A stretch of DNA of 64,000 nt from Temnothorax longispinosus (lineage: Eukaryota; Arthropoda; Insecta; Hymenoptera; Formicidae), in the NCBI RefSeq assembly GCF_030848805.1, contig NC_092368.1, positions 11,317,780 to 11,381,779 of the forward strand. Reading direction: 5' to 3'. Every line of letters starts with the position of its first letter. Position 1 is the first letter of the stretch. The notes under the pieces are model-generated. The model worked only from the letters and a program-made list of their open reading frames with translations. It searched no databases and was not told the origin of the DNA. A program made the translations under genes and the position numbers. Of this stretch, positions 61,058 to 64,000 are shown one piece after another.

Positions 61058-63270
61058 GTATAATTTATGAAGGCCAAGCAAAGAGTTTTTTTTCTTACCT
61101 GTAGTCCAATAAGACCCAATAAAAAATTAAAGATATTATCAAAAATATTTTTATTATTACTTGTTAAAATATCTGTAAGTGATATGCCGTAAGATCTCAA
61201 AACGATACCACATTTTTGGATTGCCTTGGCAAACACTGGGAATTTCATTAGCGCGCGACCTATTAAAATTTTAATAAAGTTTTTAAATTTCAATATACAG
61301 ATATGTACATGCATCCGCGTATTTAGATATTTAGATTTTTTTAGTTATCGGTAAGGGTACGTAAGAAACTCTAGCCTCTTCCCATATTGTAGTATTTGTT
61401 CTAGGATAAAATTTTATTTTACTTGTTAACTGTAATAAATTAAGTTCTTAAAAAATAGTAAGGAATAAATCAAATTTGTATGTATATATTATTTTAAGTT
61501 TGATAACATACTAGGAATATGTTATGATCATGATCGTAACACTCTATATTTGTACTTTCTGTATACTTATATATTCCATAACTTAACATTCTTCTTTGTT
61601 GAATGTACATTTAAAATATTTTATAATAGTATATTTACTTACTCATCCCAAACCATTGAGTTCCTAATCCAGAAAATATGAAACAAATCGGTCTTCTGAC
61701 ATATGAAGTATGTTCTATTTTATTAATTGTATTATGAGATATTTTAGACCCAGTTATCATGTATCCTCTGTAAGGATGACCTTCTATATCATTATTATGA
61801 ATATGATGTAGCAGAGATATAAACTCAGCATCTATTGGTCGATTTCGCACCTGCATTCAGTAACAAAGAATGTACATCCTATAATTCTTGGAATAATTTT
61901 ACACAAAAAAAGATAATAATATTGTCTTATTCTGCAGTGTTTTACTTTAGGAATTATAAAATGCATTATTATTACTTAATATATTAAATAAATATATATT
62001 TAATACATTGACTTTTCTTTTTTGTGCAAATTCGAAATAATTTCGAAAGTGATTATGTACGCAAATATCTTTTTAGACACTATATAAATACACGTGTGTA
62101 TATTTAATTGCTAAGTTTGTTATATTTATAATAATACAAAAAACTAATGTCAAAAATTATTTCTGAAATAAATGAAATAAGCCATTATAATATTTGCTTA
62201 CATCATCTAAGATGATTTTAACTGCTTCCTCCGTACGACCAGATACAGCTACAAGCCTAGGTAAGTCATCATTCGAAGCTCTATTGTTGATTTTTTGTTT
62301 AGGATTTGATTTTAATAATATGTGGCCATTAGCCCCTCCAAACCCAAAAGAATTGATACCTACATAACCACCCTCCCATTCTGTTGGTTCAGTGACAATC
62401 TTTATTCTTCCTTCGATAATAGCAGTTAACTCTTTTCGCGGACGCTTGAAGTGTATAGTAGGCGTAATTATACCAGTTTCCATCGCTAATAATACCTTTA
62501 AGAAATCACATCTTTTTATTAGCAGTAATTATTTTATATAAATGTGTTATATACATATGTACACAGTAAAAAATTTAATGTCCCAGAAAGTCCACTCTAA
62601 ATTTTGTGTTAAAATAACTCATGCATTGTGTTATTTTTTACATTTAGAAATGTTATTTTGGTCGATATAACATTTCTAAATGTAAAAAATAACACAATAC
62701 ATGAGTTATTTTAACACAAAATTTAGAGTGGACTTTCTGGGACATTACATTTTTTACAGTGTATTATAATTGTAACAATATAAAAAAATATAAATTACTG
62801 TAATCACATTTTAAGCAAAGTCAGTGTTAAATCATTTTATTACAAATATACCTTTGCGATTTGGCAAAGGCCACTGGCAGCTTCGGAATGTCCAAGATTT
62901 GATTTCACTGAGCCCAACAATAAAGGAGTGTTTCTTTTAGCGCATAAGGCCTGGTCAATGGACATAACTTCAACGGGATCACCGGCAAGGGTACCAGTTG
63001 CATGAGCTTCCATATAAGATAATTCATTGGGCATAATTTCACATTCCTCGTAAAATTCGTCCAACAATATTTTTTGCTTCTCGAGCGATGGAAAGGTAAT
63101 ACCTTCTTCTTTAAAACCATCGCAATTCGTTTTACTGTGTACGAGAGTCGCATATATTCTTCTTGTATTTTTTGCCTTTTGCAGATATACTACCGCGACC
63201 GTATCGCTACGCATATATCCAGTGCCTTTCTCGTCAAAGGGTTTACAATAACCATCAGAAGATAAAACCC
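58620..63270 (-). CDS. Fatty acid synthase (animal type I), partial: 7 exons
   Basis: Exons on the minus strand: 63270-62852, 62495-62202, 61850-61643, 61259-61099, 60911-60594, 60484-59991, 58924-58620 (2199 nt, ~733 codons). All junctions are GT-AG and in phase. Domains: second half of the ketosynthase (EAHATGT and KSNLGHSEA histidines; NSFGFGGANGH), linker, malonyl/acetyl transferase (FSGLGTQW, GHSIGE with the nucleophilic Ser, PFHSRYI with its His), start of dehydratase. The ketosynthase cysteine exon must lie beyond 64000. No exons for the rest of dehydratase, enoyl reductase, ketoreductase, carrier protein or thioesterase were seen at lower coordinates. The complete enzyme is ~2400 residues, so the 3' part is missing, distant or misassembled. 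Confidence 0.9.
59157..59821. mobile_element. 657-bp TTAA-flanked palindrome (piggyBac-type MITE)
   Basis: gggggtcgtctggtcaagag at 59161 is mirrored to 59817, with TTAA at both edges (59157-59160, 59818-59821). The arms, ~315 bases each, are almost identical and meet around a 20-base spacer near 59485. It lies in the intron between fatty acid synthase exons f and g. No transposase. Confidence 0.9.
59991..60484 (-). CDS. Fatty acid synthase exon f (acyltransferase end)
   Basis: Begins ANSISIKEISCGYIPFHSRY, where the His of PFHS is the transferase base. Continues through LLSPVLFAKTIRSVPKDTVT and ends VSRGTPMISPLI plus two bases at AG|GTATGC. Confidence 0.9.
60594..60911 (-). CDS. Fatty acid synthase exon e (acyltransferase active site)
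   Basis: 106 codons, IGLVDLLTSIGVIPDFIIGH, GHSIGELICGYADGCLTAEE, SGPTNSIKTFLTKLQ. The Ser of GHSIGE forms the acyl-enzyme ester. Acceptor tatcgcag|, donor CAG|GTATAT. Confidence 0.93.
61012..61058. repeat. (TA)n microsatellite
   Basis: TA repeats with one C interruption in the intron between exons d and e. Confidence 0.9.
61099..61259 (-). CDS. Fatty acid synthase exon d (acyltransferase)
   Basis: Completes a Ser codon and continues RALMKFPVFAKAIQKCGIVL, ending FLLGLIGLQ at CAG|GTAAGA. 161 bases. Confidence 0.88.
61643..61850 (-). CDS. Fatty acid synthase exon c (linker to transferase)
   Basis: Starts VRNRPIDAEFISLLHHIHNN, then GHPYRGYMI and RRPICFIFSGLGTQWFGM, the first strand of the acyltransferase fold. 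Ends with phase 1 at A|GTAAGT. Confidence 0.9.
62202..62495 (-). CDS. Fatty acid synthase exon b (ketosynthase end)
   Basis: 98 codons, VLLAMETGIITPTIHFKRP..., GGYVGINSFGFGGANGHILL, then the linker ending ILDD at GAT|GTAAGC. Confidence 0.92.
62560..62763. mobile_element. 204-bp fold-back in a fatty acid synthase intron
   Basis: tacacagtaaaaaatttaat...ggactt ends are mirrored; arms of ~90 bases nearly identical (aatgtcccagaaagtccact). Flanking TA is a possible target duplication. Sits between exons a and b. Confidence 0.85.
62852..63270 (-). CDS. Fatty acid synthase exon a (ketosynthase)
   Basis: Acceptor ttccttccag|, first two bases complete a codon; then VLSSDGYCKPFDEKGTGYMR, YMEAHATGTLAGDPVEV and LLGSVKSNLGHSEAASGL, ending AAAG|GTATAT. 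Contains the two catalytic histidines and the lysine of the ketosynthase. Confidence 0.92.
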
Positions 63271-63720
63271 CTGGAAGGAAATTAATTCATGTTATTTAAT
63301 AATGTTCAAGCTTCGATTCAATAATGTAAGGATAGAAAGGAAGGATGCTTCCTTTCTATCCTTACATTATTGAATCGAAGCTTGAACATTATAGACAAAG
63401 AGTGCGATTGTTTCATAGAGCACGTTATTGGATAAACAAAAACGTAAAATAATAACATAATCTTAATATAATTCACACACAACAAGAGTTTGTCGATTTC
63501 GAGCAATTTAAAATACGAGGTCATTCTCGTCCGATTTGACGTGGAAATTGCTCAGATATATCGTATTAATATAACAAAAACATATGATCAATGATTATCT
63601 GAATCAGTGATTATTTAAAATCTGAAATTTGCGTAAAGATGGAAATATAAATGAGATATAAATAAATAAATATATCAAAAAATGTTTATGATCCATACAA
63701 TAAATAATATACACTATCTT
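63271..63720 (-). other. Intron upstream of fatty acid synthase exon a
   Basis: Apart from the hairpin at 63301-63390, AT-rich sequence with no further exon recognised. Confidence 0.5.
63301..63390. repeat. Perfect 43-bp inverted repeat with 4-base loop
   Basis: aatgttcaagcttcgattca...gaaggaag is repeated without a mismatch on the other strand, with loop gatg at 63344-63347. It lies 30 bases upstream of the exon a acceptor, in the intron. Confidence 0.95.
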
Positions 63721-63725
63721 CTATT

Positions 63726-64000
63726 TTCTATATATATAAAATAAAATGTCTGTATGTCTGTATGTATGTTCTTTATACACTCTTAACTATTCAACTGGTT
63801 TTGAAAGTATTGTATATGAAGTAGGGGTAGAATTTTCCGGGGAGTGTTATAGAATGTATTAGTAGGGGAGCTAGCTCCATTTTTTCGTGATTATTTTGGT
63901 ACTTATGAAACTTTTTGTGGTGATTTATAATGTTATTCAATGATCAAAGCTTCGGGGACTGACAAAAAAGGGGGTCGCTTTGGGTGGTACAGCCACCCAC
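63726..64000 (+). mobile_element. Possible start of a Helitron-like or related element
   Basis: The words tatatataaaataaaatgt, ctgtatgtctgtatgt and aactattcaactggtttt followed by gctagctcc and aaagcttcggggactgac have the look of insect Helitron 5' regions as I remember them. It is cut by the window end and no protein is visible. Confidence 0.25.

Overview
This is eukaryotic nuclear DNA, most likely from an insect and probably a hymenopteran such as an ant. That assignment is an inference from the spliced genes, the retrotransposon families (Copia, Ty3/Gypsy, BEL/Pao, Penelope-like, R1-like and Jockey/CR1-like) and the many fold-back elements. Two host genes can be read. The first is a five-exon alanine aminotransferase on the plus strand (4125-36775, 518 codons plus stop, every splice phase consistent). 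The second is seven consecutive exons of an animal-type fatty acid synthase on the minus strand (63270-58620), covering the second half of the ketosynthase, the acyltransferase and the start of the dehydratase. The two genes converge on a 22 kb transposon-rich interval.

Layout. 1-4124 is intergenic: a decayed exon (1570-1901), a 1.3 kb terminal-inverted-repeat (TIR) element holding a trinucleotide repeat, and a fold-back. 4125-36775 is the aminotransferase. Its intron 1 (15.3 kb) holds fold-backs, a TTAA-flanked element, a tRNA-derived SINE piece, an R1-like gag remnant and a Copia element with near-identical LTRs and a perfect 5-bp target duplication. Intron 3 (15.2 kb) holds a decayed Gypsy element, a Jockey-like reverse transcriptase, a long purine/pyrimidine tract, and a second, older Copia copy. 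That Copia copy is split by a 1.5 kb TIR element and by a 430-bp palindrome.

36776-58600 lies between the genes. It holds minisatellites; a 1.9 kb TIR element (39501-41411) with a 158-codon ORF starting inside one TIR; a 1.46 kb TIR element abutting a Gypsy fragment; several large palindromes; and a Penelope-like element with a GIY-YIG endonuclease tail and a hammerhead-ribozyme-like core. It also holds a 7.2 kb BEL/Pao element with matching LTRs and target duplication, a CR1-like element cut by a 500-base run of N, and AT-rich repeats. 58600-64000 is the fatty acid synthase fragment, whose introns carry a 657-bp TTAA-flanked palindrome and other fold-backs.

The window is dominated by nested mobile DNA, and the order of several insertions can be read from interrupted coding frames and target duplications. 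The least explained object is the 39501-41411 element. The two host genes belong to separate parts of metabolism (alanine/pyruvate exchange and fatty acid synthesis), and nothing here suggests they act as a unit. No searches could be run: family names rest on motifs, and clade assignments are tentative where stated.
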